63,606 bases of DNA from Bacillota bacterium (GTDB lineage: Bacteria > Bacillota > Clostridia > Oscillospirales > Oscillospiraceae). The notes beneath the pieces were generated by a model, which did no database searches, had not been told where the DNA came from, and saw only the letters and a program-made list of their open reading frames with translations. A program made the translations under genes and the position numbers. This document shows positions 44,183-53,786 of the stretch, piece by piece. The stretch is taken from assembly GCA_021770445.1 (NCBI GenBank), contig JAETQY010000019.1:1-63606 (forward strand), in the 5' to 3' direction. Every line of letters begins with the position of its first letter. Position 1 is the stretch's first letter.

Positions 44183-44490
44183 GTGCCCAGAAGAGGAAAT
44201 GTACCCAAGCGGGAAATTTTACCCGACCCGCTTTACAACTCCGTCCTGGTTACCAAGCTCGCGGCGCCACCTACCAGGTGCCTATCGAGGTCCGGCCTGA
44301 GCGCCGGCAGACCCTGGGTCTGCGCTGGCTGACCACCTATGCCCGTAACCGGGGCGAGAAGACCATGAAGGAGCGGCTGGCCGGCGAGATCATGGACGCC
44401 GCCAACAACACCGGCTCCGCTGTGAAGAAGCGCGAGGACACCCACAAGATGGCCGAGTCCAACAAGGCGTTTGCTCACTACCGCTGGTAA
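44183..44490 (+). pseudogene. rpsG: 30S ribosomal protein S7 gene with an internal out-of-frame deletion
   Basis: GTG 44183 behind AAGGAGG gives [20 protein letters not shown] and VLVTKL (26 residues). The next expected residues (about 55 codons) are absent, and the sequence resumes in another frame at [20 protein letters not shown], continuing normally to AHYRW at 44490. The junction is at about 44260. As written, translation stops after about 48 residues. S7 is essential, so this is either an assembly/sequencing artefact, or an intact copy exists elsewhere. The SD, start and 19-base spacing to fusA are otherwise normal. Confidence 0.88.
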
Positions 44491-44508
44491 TAAAGGAGAC
44501 TCTCACTT

Positions 44509-46614
44509 ATGCCTAGAAAAGTTTCTTTGGAGAATACGCGCAACATTGGTATCATGGCCCATATTGACGCGGGCAAGACGACTACCACTGAGCGTATCCT
44601 CTACTATACCGGCGTCAACTACAAGATCGGCGAGACTCATGAGGGTACCGCCACCATGGACTGGATGGCTCAGGAGCAGGAGCGGGGCATCACCATTACC
44701 TCCGCCGCCACCACCTGCTACTGGAAGGGCACCAAGGACCAGTTCCCCCAGACCCGGATCAACATCATCGACACCCCGGGCCACGTGGACTTCACCGTGG
44801 AGGTGGAGCGCTCCCTGCGTGTGCTGGACGGCAGTGTGACGGTCATGTGCGCCAAGGGCGGCGTGGAGCCCCAGTCCGAGACGGTCTGGCGCCAGGCTGA
44901 CCACTACAAGGTCCCCCGGATGATCTACGTCAACAAGATGGACATCATGGGCGCCGACTTCTACCACGTGCTGGATATGATCCACGACCGGCTTAAGTGC
45001 AACGCCGTCCCCATCCAGCTGCCCATCGGCTCTGAGGAGACCTTCAAGGGCATCATCGACCTGGTGGAGATGGACGCCGACGTCTACTACGACGAGCTGG
45101 GCAAGGACATGCGGGTGGAGGAGATCCCCGCCGATATGCTGGAGAAGGCCCAGGAGTACCGCACCAAGATGCTGGATGCCTGCGCCGACATCGACGAGGA
45201 GATCATGGAGCTGGTGCTGGAGGAGAAGGAAGTCCCCCAGGATATGATCCGCAAGGCCCTGCGCAAGGGCACCATCGACAACCTGCTGGTTCCCGTGGTG
45301 TGCGGCACGTCCTACAAGAACAAGGGGGTCCAGAAGCTGCTGGACGCCATCGTGGACTATATGCCCTCCCCCATCGACATCCCCGCCATTCAGGGCGTCA
45401 ACCCCGACACCGACGAGGAGGACGAGCGTCCCGCCGACGACAACGCCCCCTTCTCCGCTCTGGCCTTTAAGATCGCCACCGACCCCTATGTGGGCCGTCT
45501 GTCCTTCGTCCGGGTGTACTCCGGCATGCTGAACACCGGCACCTCCGTGCTGAACAGCACTAAGAAACAGAAGGAGCGCATCGGCCGCATCCTCCAGATG
45601 CACGCCAACCACCGGGAGGACATCGAGACCGTCTACTCCGGCGATATCGCCGCTGTCATCGGTCTGAAGAACTCCACCACCGGCGACACCCTCTGCGACG
45701 AGAAGCACCCCATCATCCTGGAGTCCATGGAGTTCCCCGAGCCCGTTATCCGGGTGGCCATCGAGCCCAAGACCAAGGCCGGCCAGGAGAAGATGGGCAT
45801 CGCCCTGATGAAGCTGGCTGAGGAGGACCCCACCTTCAAGACCTACACCGACGAGGAGACGGGCCAGACCATCATCGCCGGCATGGGCGAGCTCCATCTG
45901 GAGATCATTGTGGACCGCCTGCTCCGGGAGTACAAGGTGGAGGCCAACGTGGGCGCGCCCCAGGTGGCCTACAAGGAGACCATCACCAAGAGCGTGGAGC
46001 AGGACACCAAGTACGCCCGCCAGTCGGGCGGCAAGGGCCAGTACGGCCACGTCAAGATCCGCGTGGAGCCCAACGAGTCCGGCAAGGGCTACGAGTTCGA
46101 GAACGCCATCGTGGGCGGCGCCATCCCCAAGGAGTATATCCCCGCCGTTGACGCGGGCATCCAGGGGGCCATGCAGGCCGGCGTGCTGGCCGGCTACCCC
46201 GTGGTGGACGTGAAGGTCACCCTGTACGACGGCTCCTTCCACGAGGTGGACTCCTCCGAGATGGCCTTTAAGATTGCCGGCTCTATGGCCTTTAAGGAGG
46301 CCTGCCGCAAGGCCGGCCCCGTGCTGCTGGAGCCCATCATGAAGGTGAGCGTCATCGTACCCGACGACTACCTGGGCAACGTCATTGGCGACCTGAACAG
46401 CCGCCGTGGCCAGATCCAGGGCCAGGAGAACCGCACCGGTGCCACTCAGGTGGACAGCCTGGTGCCTCTGGCCAACATGTTCGGCTACGCCACCGACCTG
46501 CGGTCCTCCACTCAGGGCCGCGGCCAGTACTCCATGGAGCCCCACAGCTACGTCCAGATCCCCAAGAACATCGCCGAGAAGATCGTGGCCGAGCGTGGCC
46601 GCAATCAGGACTAA
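44509..46614 (+). CDS. fusA: Elongation factor G
   Basis: 701 aa translocation GTPase. G1 [16 protein letters not shown]2 [12 protein letters not shown]3 DTPGHVDF, G4 NKMD; domain II, the EF-G domain IV loop ([13 protein letters not shown]) and domain V are complete. RBS AAAGGAG. Intact directly after the defective rpsG. Confidence 0.98.
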   Translation: MPRKVSLENTRNIGIMAHIDAGKTTTTERILYYTGVNYKIGETHEGTATMDWMAQEQERGITITSAATTCYWKGTKDQFPQTRINIIDTPGHVDFTVEVERSLRVLDGSVTVMCAKGGVEPQSETVWRQADHYKVPRMIYVNKMDIMGADFYHVLDMIHDRLKCNAVPIQLPIGSEETFKGIIDLVEMDADVYYDELGKDMRVEEIPADMLEKAQEYRTKMLDACADIDEEIMELVLEEKEVPQDMIRKALRKGTIDNLLVPVVCGTSYKNKGVQKLLDAIVDYMPSPIDIPAIQGVNPDTDEEDERPADDNAPFSALAFKIATDPYVGRLSFVRVYSGMLNTGTSVLNSTKKQKERIGRILQMHANHREDIETVYSGDIAAVIGLKNSTTGDTLCDEKHPIILESMEFPEPVIRVAIEPKTKAGQEKMGIALMKLAEEDPTFKTYTDEETGQTIIAGMGELHLEIIVDRLLREYKVEANVGAPQVAYKETITKSVEQDTKYARQSGGKGQYGHVKIRVEPNESGKGYEFENAIVGGAIPKEYIPAVDAGIQGAMQAGVLAGYPVVDVKVTLYDGSFHEVDSSEMAFKIAGSMAFKEACRKAGPVLLEPIMKVSVIVPDDYLGNVIGDLNSRRGQIQGQENRTGATQVDSLVPLANMFGYATDLRSSTQGRGQYSMEPHSYVQIPKNIAEKIVAERGRNQD

Positions 46615-46623
46615 AAAATAGTC

Positions 46624-46652
46624 TTGCAATTATGGACGAAATAGGATAAAAT
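46624..46652 (+). promoter_or_regulatory. Internal promoter of tuf
   Basis: TTGCAA, 17 bases, TAAAAT in the 105-base fusA-tuf gap, about 68 bases before the tuf start. It would allow extra EF-Tu expression. Confidence 0.65.
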
Positions 46653-46719
46653 ATCCACAATACGTCCACAGCCCGATCCCCAATGAAAGCATAACTGTAA
46701 TATAAGGAGGAAACATCCA

Positions 46720-47922
<1,203 letters not shown>

Positions 47923-47934
47923 TTTTCACCTTAC

Positions 47935-47963
47935 AAAAGGACGGGCTTCGGCCCGTCCTTTTT
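47935..47963 (+). terminator. Terminator of the str operon
   Basis: AAAAGGACGGGC TTCG GCCCGTCCTTTT, a perfect stem with UUCG tetraloop. Confidence 0.95.
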
Positions 47964-48074
47964 CTCTGCCCAGGAATTTGTGAAAATTTACAAAAATATA
48001 TGGACATCCCGCTTAAAATATGGTATATTTGGGGAGAGGCATTAAGCTGATGTTAAGATAAAGGAGGAACTGCA

Positions 48075-48713
48075 ATGGAGCCTAAGTTTTATAAGATCCC
48101 TGTCTGTGTGGGAGACGTATCCCTCCGCGTGGCCAAGGGCCACTTCGCTACCCGAAACAGCCACACCAACTACTTTGTAGATGTGACAGATCAGCAGTCC
48201 TGCGTCCGGGACGCCGAGGCGGTGGCCCAGCAGCTGGCCCAGCACCTCACCCAGCAGATGATGGTGGACACCATCCTCTGCATGGACGGCACCCGGGTGA
48301 TCGGTACCTGCCTGGCCCAGAAGCTGACCCAGGGCGGTTTCCGCTCCATCAACGCCGGCCGGGAGATCTATGTCCTCCGGGAGCATTTGGGCACCAACGG
48401 CAAGCTGATTTTCCGGGACAACGCCCGGCATATGCTGGAGGGGAAGAATGTTTTGCTCCTGCTGGCCTCCGTCACCACCGGCGGCACGGTGCGCCGGGGC
48501 ATTGAGTGCGTGAAGTACTACAGCGGCAATGTGGCGGGTATCGCCGCCATCTACAGCCACCAGAAGGAGATCGACGGCATCCCCATCACCTCTCTCTTCG
48601 ACACCAACGACCTGCCCGGCTACGCCAGCTATCTGCCGGAGGAGTGCCCCATGTGTAAGGAAAAGCAAGAACTGGACGCAGTGGTAGACAAATTCGGATA
48701 CTCCGCTCTGTAG
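48075..48713 (+). CDS. Phosphoribosyltransferase-fold protein
   Basis: 212 aa behind AAAGGAGG. The PRPP loop is recognisable as LLLLASVTTGGTVRRGIECV, although the usual acidic pair before TTGGT is Ala-Ser, which may weaken PRPP binding. A Cys pair near the C-terminus (EECPMCKEKQELD) suggests a metal site. Promoter TGGACA, 17 bases, TATATT at 48001-48029. The substrate is unknown; it resembles orotate phosphoribosyltransferase-like proteins. Confidence 0.8.
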   Translation: MEPKFYKIPVCVGDVSLRVAKGHFATRNSHTNYFVDVTDQQSCVRDAEAVAQQLAQHLTQQMMVDTILCMDGTRVIGTCLAQKLTQGGFRSINAGREIYVLREHLGTNGKLIFRDNARHMLEGKNVLLLLASVTTGGTVRRGIECVKYYSGNVAGIAAIYSHQKEIDGIPITSLFDTNDLPGYASYLPEECPMCKEKQELDAVVDKFGYSAL

Positions 48714-48728
48714 AGGAGCAGGAGATCA

Positions 48729-48752
48729 GGGCCCGCCGTCTCTGGCGGGCCC
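48729..48752 (+). terminator. Terminator-like hairpin after the phosphoribosyltransferase gene
   Basis: Perfect 9-bp stem GGGCCCGCC / GGCGGGCCC with 6-base loop, followed by TTGAAAAATTTTC. The T-tract is poor. Confidence 0.6.
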
Positions 48753-48788
48753 TTGAAAAATTTTCTTTAGCGAATTAAAATTTAGGGG

Positions 48789-48817
48789 TTGACAAATGGA
48801 AAGTGAGCCGCTATAAT
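48789..48817 (+). promoter_or_regulatory. Consensus promoter of the T-box/TrpXYZ operon
   Basis: TTGACA, 17 bases, TATAAT. Confidence 0.9.
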
Positions 48818-48819
48818 AG

Positions 48820-49109
48820 CCACAACAACCAAACAGCAGACAAACCTGTGAGAAAGAGTAGTAGCCGGTGCGGCAAACCTTTAGAGAGTCCCGGATGGTG
48901 GAATCGGGGCGGGGCGCGGCCGGGCGAATGGACTTTCGAGGGCGGCTTGAACGGAGCGATCCAAGTAGATGCCGACGGGTACCCACCCGTTATCCATCGG
49001 GCACGCGTGATGGCGCGTGAAGCGAGCGGACGTTTTCCAAAACGTCAATTTGGGTGGTATCGCAGGAGTGCAGCTCTTGTCCCATGTGGGATAAGGGGCT
49101 GTTTTTTTA
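48820..49109 (+). promoter_or_regulatory. Tryptophan T-box riboswitch leader
   Basis: Stem I: GAAAG (48852-48856) with AGTAGTAG pairs to CTTTC (48933-48937). The specifier loop GAATGGA places the codon UGG (Trp) at 48929-48931. The distal part has AGAGAG and GGATGGTGGAA. The antiterminator T-box is TGGGTGGTATCGCAGG (49051-49066). The terminator is CAGCTCTTGTCCCA / TGGGATAAGGGGCTG with T7 (49071-49108). Uncharged tRNA-Trp would stabilise the antiterminator and turn on the transporter. The bulge base reads UGGU where a tRNA with discriminator G would prefer UGGC. Confidence 0.92.
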
Positions 49110-49181
49110 TTCTCCAACAAAAGGGACCCTGGCACAGTCCCCACATCTGCCGCCTAAATCTAAAATTTGGAGGAACCCAAA

Positions 49182-50309
49182 ATGAAAAAGAACAACATGC
49201 TGAAAAAGACCCTGACCCTGGCCCTGTCTCTGGCTATGACCTTGTCCCTGGCCGCCTGCGGCGGCGGAAGTATGGGGCCCGGCAAACCCAATCCCGGCTC
49301 CGCATCTCAGCCCCAGGGCGGCGGCTCGGTCAGCAGCACTCAGCAAAACTCCACCACCAGCAACACCACCTACAAGGTGGGCATCATCAAGTTTATGGAC
49401 CACGCCTCCCTGAATCAGATCGAGGACAGCCTCCAGGCCGAGCTGGATAAACTGGGCGGAGAGCTGGGCGTCACCTTCGACTACGCCGGCTACACCGCCT
49501 GCGGCCAGGGGGACGGCTCCACCCTCCAGGCCATCGCCGCCCAGATGGTCTCCGACGACGTGGACGTGATTGTCCCCATCGCCACCCCCGCCGTCCAGAC
49601 CACCATGGCCACCACCGAGGACGCCGGCATCCCCATCATCTTCTCCGCTGTCTCCGACCCCATCACCGACGGCATCGTGGCTGACATGGACGCCCCCGGC
49701 GGCAAGGTCACCGGCACCAGCGACGCCCTGAACACCAAGATGGTCATCGACCTGATGCTGGCCGCCAACCCCGACCTCCAGAAGGTGGGCCTGCTGTACT
49801 CCAAGTCGGAGAGCTCCTCCACCAAGCCCATCCAGGAGGCCAAGGAGTACCTGACCTCCAAGGGCATCGCCTTTGAGGAGAAGACGGGCACCAACACCAA
49901 CGAGATTACCTCCGCTGTGGACGCCCTGGCCGCCGCCAAGGTGGACGCCATCTTCACCCCCACCGACAACACCGTGATGAGCGCCGAGCTGGCCATCTTT
50001 GAGAAGCTTCAGGACGCCAACATCCCCCACTACGGCGGCGCCGACTCCTTCGCACTGAATGGCGCCTTCTGCGGCTACGGCGTGGACTACGTCCAGTTGG
50101 GCCAGGAGACAGCCCAGATGGTGGCCGACCTGCTGGTGAAGGGCGCCGACCCCGCCTCCACCCCCGTGCGGATCATGACCGGCGAGAGCGCCACCATCAA
50201 CACCGAGACCTGCTCCGCCATCGGCCTGGATCTGGACCAGATCAAGACCGCTTTCTCTGAGCTGGGCATCAACGTGATCGAGACCACCACCCAGCAGGAG
50301 TTTTCCTGA
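49182..50309 (+). CDS. trpX: ABC transporter substrate-binding lipoprotein, tryptophan type
   Basis: 375 aa from ATG 49182, behind GGAGGAA. A lipoprotein signal ending LSLAAC and a Ser/Thr/Gln-rich linker precede the DUF534/TrpX binding fold: VGIIKFMDHASLNQIEDSLQ, PIATPAVQTTMATTEDAGIP, VGLLYSKSESSS, IFTPTDNTVMSAE. It captures the amino acid outside the membrane. Family members carry Trp or Tyr; the UGG specifier of the T-box argues for tryptophan. Confidence 0.9.
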   Translation: MKKNNMLKKTLTLALSLAMTLSLAACGGGSMGPGKPNPGSASQPQGGGSVSSTQQNSTTSNTTYKVGIIKFMDHASLNQIEDSLQAELDKLGGELGVTFDYAGYTACGQGDGSTLQAIAAQMVSDDVDVIVPIATPAVQTTMATTEDAGIPIIFSAVSDPITDGIVADMDAPGGKVTGTSDALNTKMVIDLMLAANPDLQKVGLLYSKSESSSTKPIQEAKEYLTSKGIAFEEKTGTNTNEITSAVDALAAAKVDAIFTPTDNTVMSAELAIFEKLQDANIPHYGGADSFALNGAFCGYGVDYVQLGQETAQMVADLLVKGADPASTPVRIMTGESATINTETCSAIGLDLDQIKTAFSELGINVIETTTQQEFS

Positions 50310-50380
50310 GAGTTCAAGGAACGGCGGCCCCATCAGGGGCCGCCCTGTCCCCTTTTCGTATTATTTAGGAGTGATATAAC

Positions 50381-51307
50381 ATGCTGTTATCCGTTGTGAC
50401 CCTGCGGACGGCCCTGGAGATGGGGGCCATCTACTCTCTGGTGGCTCTGGCCCTGTTCATCAGCTTCTCTATTCTGAATATCGCCGACCTGTCCACCGAC
50501 GGCTGCTACACCCTGGGCTTCGCCGTGGGGGCCACCGTCACCCTGGCGGGCCACCCCTTCCTGGCCCTCCCCGCCGCCATGCTGGCGGGGGTGCTGTCCG
50601 GCTTTGTGACGGCCTTCCTCCAGACCAAGCTGGGGGTGGAGAGCATCCTGGCCGGCATCATCGTCAACACGGGGCTGTACACCGTCAACCTGGCGGTGAT
50701 GGGCTGGTCGTCCAACCTGTCCATCTTCGGGGCGGACACCCTCCTCTCCCTGGCCAAGGGGGTGAGTGAGAGCCCCATGTGGACGGGGTGGAGCACCCTC
50801 ATCATGCTGTCCGTCATTCTGGCGGTCGCGGCGGTGCTGGTGGCCCTGTTCTTCCGCACCCGGCTGGGCCTGTCCATCCGGGCCACCGGGGACAACGCCG
50901 ACATGGTCCGGGCCTCCTCCATCAACCCCGCCTTCACCATCACCGTAGGGCTGTGCGTGGCCAATTCCCTCACCGGGTTGGCTGGCTGCCTCACGGGGCT
51001 TGTGAACAAGAGCTGTGACATCAACCTGGGCACCGGCATGGTGACGGTGGCCCTGGCCTCTCTCATCATCGGCGAGACCCTGTTCGGCCGGTTCTCCATC
51101 GGCGTGCGCATCGTGGGGGTGATCGTGGGCTCCTGCATCTACCGCATCATCATCGCCGTGGCCCTGGCGGCCAACGTGCCCACCGAGTGCTTCAAGCTGG
51201 TGTCCGCCCTCATCGTGGCGGTGGCCATCGCCATGCCCCAGGGCCGGAAGCTCATCGCCCTCCAGCGGCAGAAGCTGGCCCGGCGGAAGGAGGGAGCCAA
51301 ATGCTGA
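50381..51307 (+). CDS. trpY: ABC transporter permease, tryptophan type
   Basis: 308 aa with eight or nine membrane segments; BPD_transp_2-type permease as in branched-chain amino-acid and TrpXYZ systems (ALEMGAIYSLVALALFISFS, NIADLSTDGCYTLGFAVGA, LGLSIRATGDNADMVRASSI). RBS AGGAG. It overlaps the ATPase start by 7 bases. Confidence 0.92.
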   Translation: MLLSVVTLRTALEMGAIYSLVALALFISFSILNIADLSTDGCYTLGFAVGATVTLAGHPFLALPAAMLAGVLSGFVTAFLQTKLGVESILAGIIVNTGLYTVNLAVMGWSSNLSIFGADTLLSLAKGVSESPMWTGWSTLIMLSVILAVAAVLVALFFRTRLGLSIRATGDNADMVRASSINPAFTITVGLCVANSLTGLAGCLTGLVNKSCDINLGTGMVTVALASLIIGETLFGRFSIGVRIVGVIVGSCIYRIIIAVALAANVPTECFKLVSALIVAVAIAMPQGRKLIALQRQKLARRKEGAKC

Positions 51308-52101
51308 AGCTGAACGATATTGCCAAGACCTTCAACCCCGGCACCGTCAACGAGAAAAAGGCCCTGGACGGGGTAACCCTCCACCTGGCCCCCGGGGACT
51401 TCGTCACGGTGGTGGGCTCCAACGGGGCGGGCAAGTCTACCCTGTTCCACGCCATCGCCGGGGTGTTCTTCCCCGACCGGGGCTCCGTGGTGCTGGACGG
51501 GGAGGACATCACCTTCAAGCCGGAGTACCAGCGCAGCCGGGAGCTGGGGCGGCTGTTCCAGGACCCCATGAAGGGCACCGCTCCCCACATGACCATTGAG
51601 GAGAACCTGGCCCTGGCCTACCTGCGCACCGCCAAGCACCAGTACGCCTTTTTCAGCCGCACCGGCAAGGCCGACCGGGCTTTCTTCCGGGGGCAGCTGG
51701 CCAAGCTGGACATGGGGCTGGAGGACCGGATGAAGCAGCCGGTGGGCCTGCTGTCCGGCGGACAGCGCCAGGCGCTCACCCTGCTCATGTCCACCATGGT
51801 GCCGCCGAAGATCCTCCTGCTGGACGAGCACACCGCCGCTTTGGACCCGGGGACGGCGGAGAAGGTGCTCAAAATCACCCGGGAGGTGGTGGCGGAGCAT
51901 AAAATCACCACCATGATGGTCACCCACAACATGCACCAGGCCCTGGAGCTGGGCAACCGCACTCTGATGATGGACAGTGGACGGATCGTGCTGGACGTCC
52001 AGGGGGAGGAGCGGAAGAATATGACCGTCAACGACCTTCTGGAGAAGTTCAAGGCCCGGGTGGGCGAGGACCTGGACAACGACCGGATATTACTGTCATA
52101 A
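51301..52101 (+). CDS. trpZ: ABC transporter ATPase, tryptophan type
   Basis: 266 aa. Walker A VGSNGAGKSTLFHAI, signature LLSGGQRQALTLLMS, Walker B ILLLDEHTAALDP and the H-loop TMMVTHNMHQAL are intact. It powers the TrpXY importer. Translationally coupled to the permease (ATG within its last codons, SD GGAGGGAG). Confidence 0.95.
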   Translation: MLKLNDIAKTFNPGTVNEKKALDGVTLHLAPGDFVTVVGSNGAGKSTLFHAIAGVFFPDRGSVVLDGEDITFKPEYQRSRELGRLFQDPMKGTAPHMTIEENLALAYLRTAKHQYAFFSRTGKADRAFFRGQLAKLDMGLEDRMKQPVGLLSGGQRQALTLLMSTMVPPKILLLDEHTAALDPGTAEKVLKITREVVAEHKITTMMVTHNMHQALELGNRTLMMDSGRIVLDVQGEERKNMTVNDLLEKFKARVGEDLDNDRILLS

Positions 52102-52106
52102 ATATG

Positions 52107-52134
52107 GGCCCGCCGCAGACGCGGCGGGCCTTTT
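52107..52134 (+). terminator. Terminator of the trpXYZ operon
   Basis: 10-bp perfect stem GGCCCGCCGC / GCGGCGGGCC, loop AGAC, then TTTT. Confidence 0.9.
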
Positions 52135-52233
52135 CCGTAAAAAATTTTCTTCTCCTGAGATTTTTCCCCACCCTCACGGATATTACATAGTGAAAGGCCT
52201 TTCCAGAACAGATTACCAAGGAGGTGAGCGGCT

Positions 52234-52743
52234 GTGACCGACGAGGCGTTTGCCCGGGCGGCCCGTACCTACGGCGACACCATATACCGGGTGGCCTACC
52301 ACGCCCTGAACAGTCCCCACGATGCCGAGGACGTGATGCAGACGGTGCTTTTGCGGCTGTACGAGTGCAAAAAGGAATTCGAGAGCGAGGAGCACATGAA
52401 GCGCTGGCTGCTGCGGGTGGCGGTGAACGAGAGCCGGAAGCAGCTGCGGTCCTTCTGGCGGCGGACCTCTGTCCCCCTGGAGGAGTGGCGGGAGACCGCC
52501 GCCCCGGAGGACCCGGAAAAAGCCGAGGCGCTCCGGGCGGTGATGGCTCTGGAACCCAAATACCGGCTGGCGGTCTATCTCTACTACTACGAGGGACTGT
52601 CCGTGGCCGAGACCGCCGCCGCCATGCGGGCCAACGTATCCACCGTCCAGACCTGGCTGCTCCGGGCAAGGGAGCGGCTGCGGAAGGAGCTCACCGAGGA
52701 AAAGGAGGGATCTGTCTATGTTCGACCCAAAACTGTACCGTGA
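52234..52743 (+). CDS. ECF-type RNA polymerase sigma factor
   Basis: 169 aa, GTG start behind AAGGAGG. The region 2 motif is DTIYRVAYHALNSPHDAEDV and MQTVLLRLYE. Region 4 is LEPKYRLAVYLYYYEGLSVA with an HTH ANVSTVQTWLLRARERLRKE. The last 26 bases overlap the next gene, which encodes the likely anti-sigma factor. Confidence 0.93.
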   Translation: MTDEAFARAARTYGDTIYRVAYHALNSPHDAEDVMQTVLLRLYECKKEFESEEHMKRWLLRVAVNESRKQLRSFWRRTSVPLEEWRETAAPEDPEKAEALRAVMALEPKYRLAVYLYYYEGLSVAETAAAMRANVSTVQTWLLRARERLRKELTEEKEGSVYVRPKTVP

Positions 52744-53410
52744 AGCGTGCCGGGAGCTGAGGGCTCCCGAGGATAAAATCGAGGAGATCATTGCTATGAC
52801 TGAGAAAACCAATAAGAAGAAAATCCGCCCCCTGCGCACCGCCCTGATCGCCGTCGCCGCCGTGGCCATGATGGTGGTCAGCGTGGCCGCCGCTAACCCG
52901 GAGGGGGCTGAGGAGCTCTGGTATCGGGTGATGGATATCGTCCATATCGGCCAGTACCGCTCAGAGGTGGTGGACGAGAACGGAGAACACATGACCCTGA
53001 TGAGTATTCCGGAAGCCACCGTGGAAAATCAGGACGGCAGGGCCGTCCTGGTCATCGCAGGTGAGCAGACCATCGACATCACCGACGCTCTGGACAGCGA
53101 TGGCCGCTATGTCTATGAGGATACAGACGAGGGCACCCATCTGGTCATTACTGTGACCGGGACTATTGACAACTGGGAGCTGACCGTCCAGTTGGGTGAG
53201 CTCGGGGAAGAGCCGATGGCTAGCTATACCAACAGCAGTAACCCCGGCACCAAGGAAATTTATGATGAGGACGGAGAGCATCTTTTTACGGTCCAAAACA
53301 GCAGTCTGGACGACGAGAACACGGCCGCTTTCATCATTCAAGATGAGGATTTGGATGGAGAGGTCAGTACGGGCTTCTATACAACGGCGAGTGAATTTCC
53401 TCAGCCGTAA
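52718..53410 (+). CDS. Probable membrane anti-sigma factor
   Basis: 230 aa from ATG 52718, inside the sigma gene, behind AGGAGGG. A cytoplasmic N-terminal helix region (about 1-35) is followed by one membrane segment (about 41-58) and an acidic extracytoplasmic domain of about 170 residues rich in beta-type sequence (DITDALDSDGRYVYEDTDEG). Sequence resembles DUF4179-like partners of ECF factors. It probably holds the sigma factor until an envelope signal releases it. Confidence 0.78.
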   Translation: MFDPKLYREACRELRAPEDKIEEIIAMTEKTNKKKIRPLRTALIAVAAVAMMVVSVAAANPEGAEELWYRVMDIVHIGQYRSEVVDENGEHMTLMSIPEATVENQDGRAVLVIAGEQTIDITDALDSDGRYVYEDTDEGTHLVITVTGTIDNWELTVQLGELGEEPMASYTNSSNPGTKEIYDEDGEHLFTVQNSSLDDENTAAFIIQDEDLDGEVSTGFYTTASEFPQP

Positions 53411-53416
53411 CCGCTG

Positions 53417-53446
53417 GCGGGCCGGGTGACCGGCCCGCTGTTTTTT
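53417..53446 (+). terminator. Terminator of the sigma/anti-sigma operon
   Basis: 9-bp stem GCGGGCCGG / CCGGCCCGC, loop GTGA, then TGTTTTTT. Confidence 0.9.
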
Positions 53447-53450
53447 GAGG

Positions 53451-53479
53451 TTGCGAAGCGAATTGAAATATGTTATCCT
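53451..53479 (+). promoter_or_regulatory. Promoter of the TxpA-like toxin mRNA
   Basis: TTGCGA, 17 bases, TATCCT. The 5' UTR of about 100 bases contains AGAGGGCA / TGCCCTCT (53539-53560), a hairpin just ahead of the SD, typical of type I toxin mRNAs that delay translation. Confidence 0.65.
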
Positions 53480-53585
53480 GAAAACAGGAAAGAATTATCT
53501 TTCAGCGCTGCCGAACAGCAGCGGTCAGCCCTCATGACAGAGGGCAGCTCCTTGCCCTCTGATCTTCGGAAAGGGGGGCTGCCTG

Positions 53586-53666
53586 ATGAGTACATCCGAA
53601 GTGTTGCAGCTTTGTTTGGTCATCATTGGTGTTTGCGGCCTGTTTATTCAGGGCAAAAAGAAGTGA
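53586..53666 (+). CDS. Holin-like type I toxin peptide (TxpA/BsrG-like)
   Basis: 26 aa, ATG 53586 behind AAAGGGGGG. The sequence is a short polar start MSTSEVLQL, one membrane helix CLVIIGVCGLF and the basic tail IQGKKK. This matches putative holin-like toxins of Firmicutes in size and pattern. A convergent antisense RNA overlaps its 3' end. Toxicity is inferred from family features and layout. Confidence 0.75.
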   Translation: MSTSEVLQLCLVIIGVCGLFIQGKKK

Positions 53667-53746
53667 CCGCCGGCACCCTGACAAGTACGGCGATCACTTT
53701 CGCTAGTCTTTAAGGGCTGACCGTGTTACGGCAGCGCCCTTTCTAT
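53653..53746 (-). ncRNA. Antisense RNA antitoxin (RatA-like)
   Basis: Minus-strand promoter TTGACA (53780-53775), 17 bases, TATAAT (53757-53752), a perfect consensus. The RNA runs about 93 bases and ends at AAGTGATCGCC / GGCGGTCACTT followed by CTTTTT (to about 53653), within the toxin stop region. It covers the toxin mRNA 3' part including its own terminator stem AAGGGC/GCCCTT. Complementary 3'-3' overlap is the TxpA/RatA and BsrG/SR4 arrangement. Confidence 0.78.
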
Positions 53747-53751
53747 ACTTT

Positions 53752-53780
53752 ATTATAGCCTATAGTTATTTTATTGTCAA
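53752..53780 (-). promoter_or_regulatory. Promoter of the antisense RNA
   Basis: TTGACA, 17 bases, TATAAT on the minus strand. It is stronger than the toxin promoter, as expected for an RNA antitoxin. Confidence 0.85.
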
Positions 53781-53786
53781 CATCTT

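Noticed and set aside
48803..49450. Frame spanning the T-box leader
   Set aside because: The region is fully explained by the T-box riboswitch and the start of trpX.
53426..53713. 95-codon frame covering the type I toxin locus
   Set aside because: Different frame from the 26-aa toxin, no SD, runs through the promoter and terminator hairpins; judged spurious.
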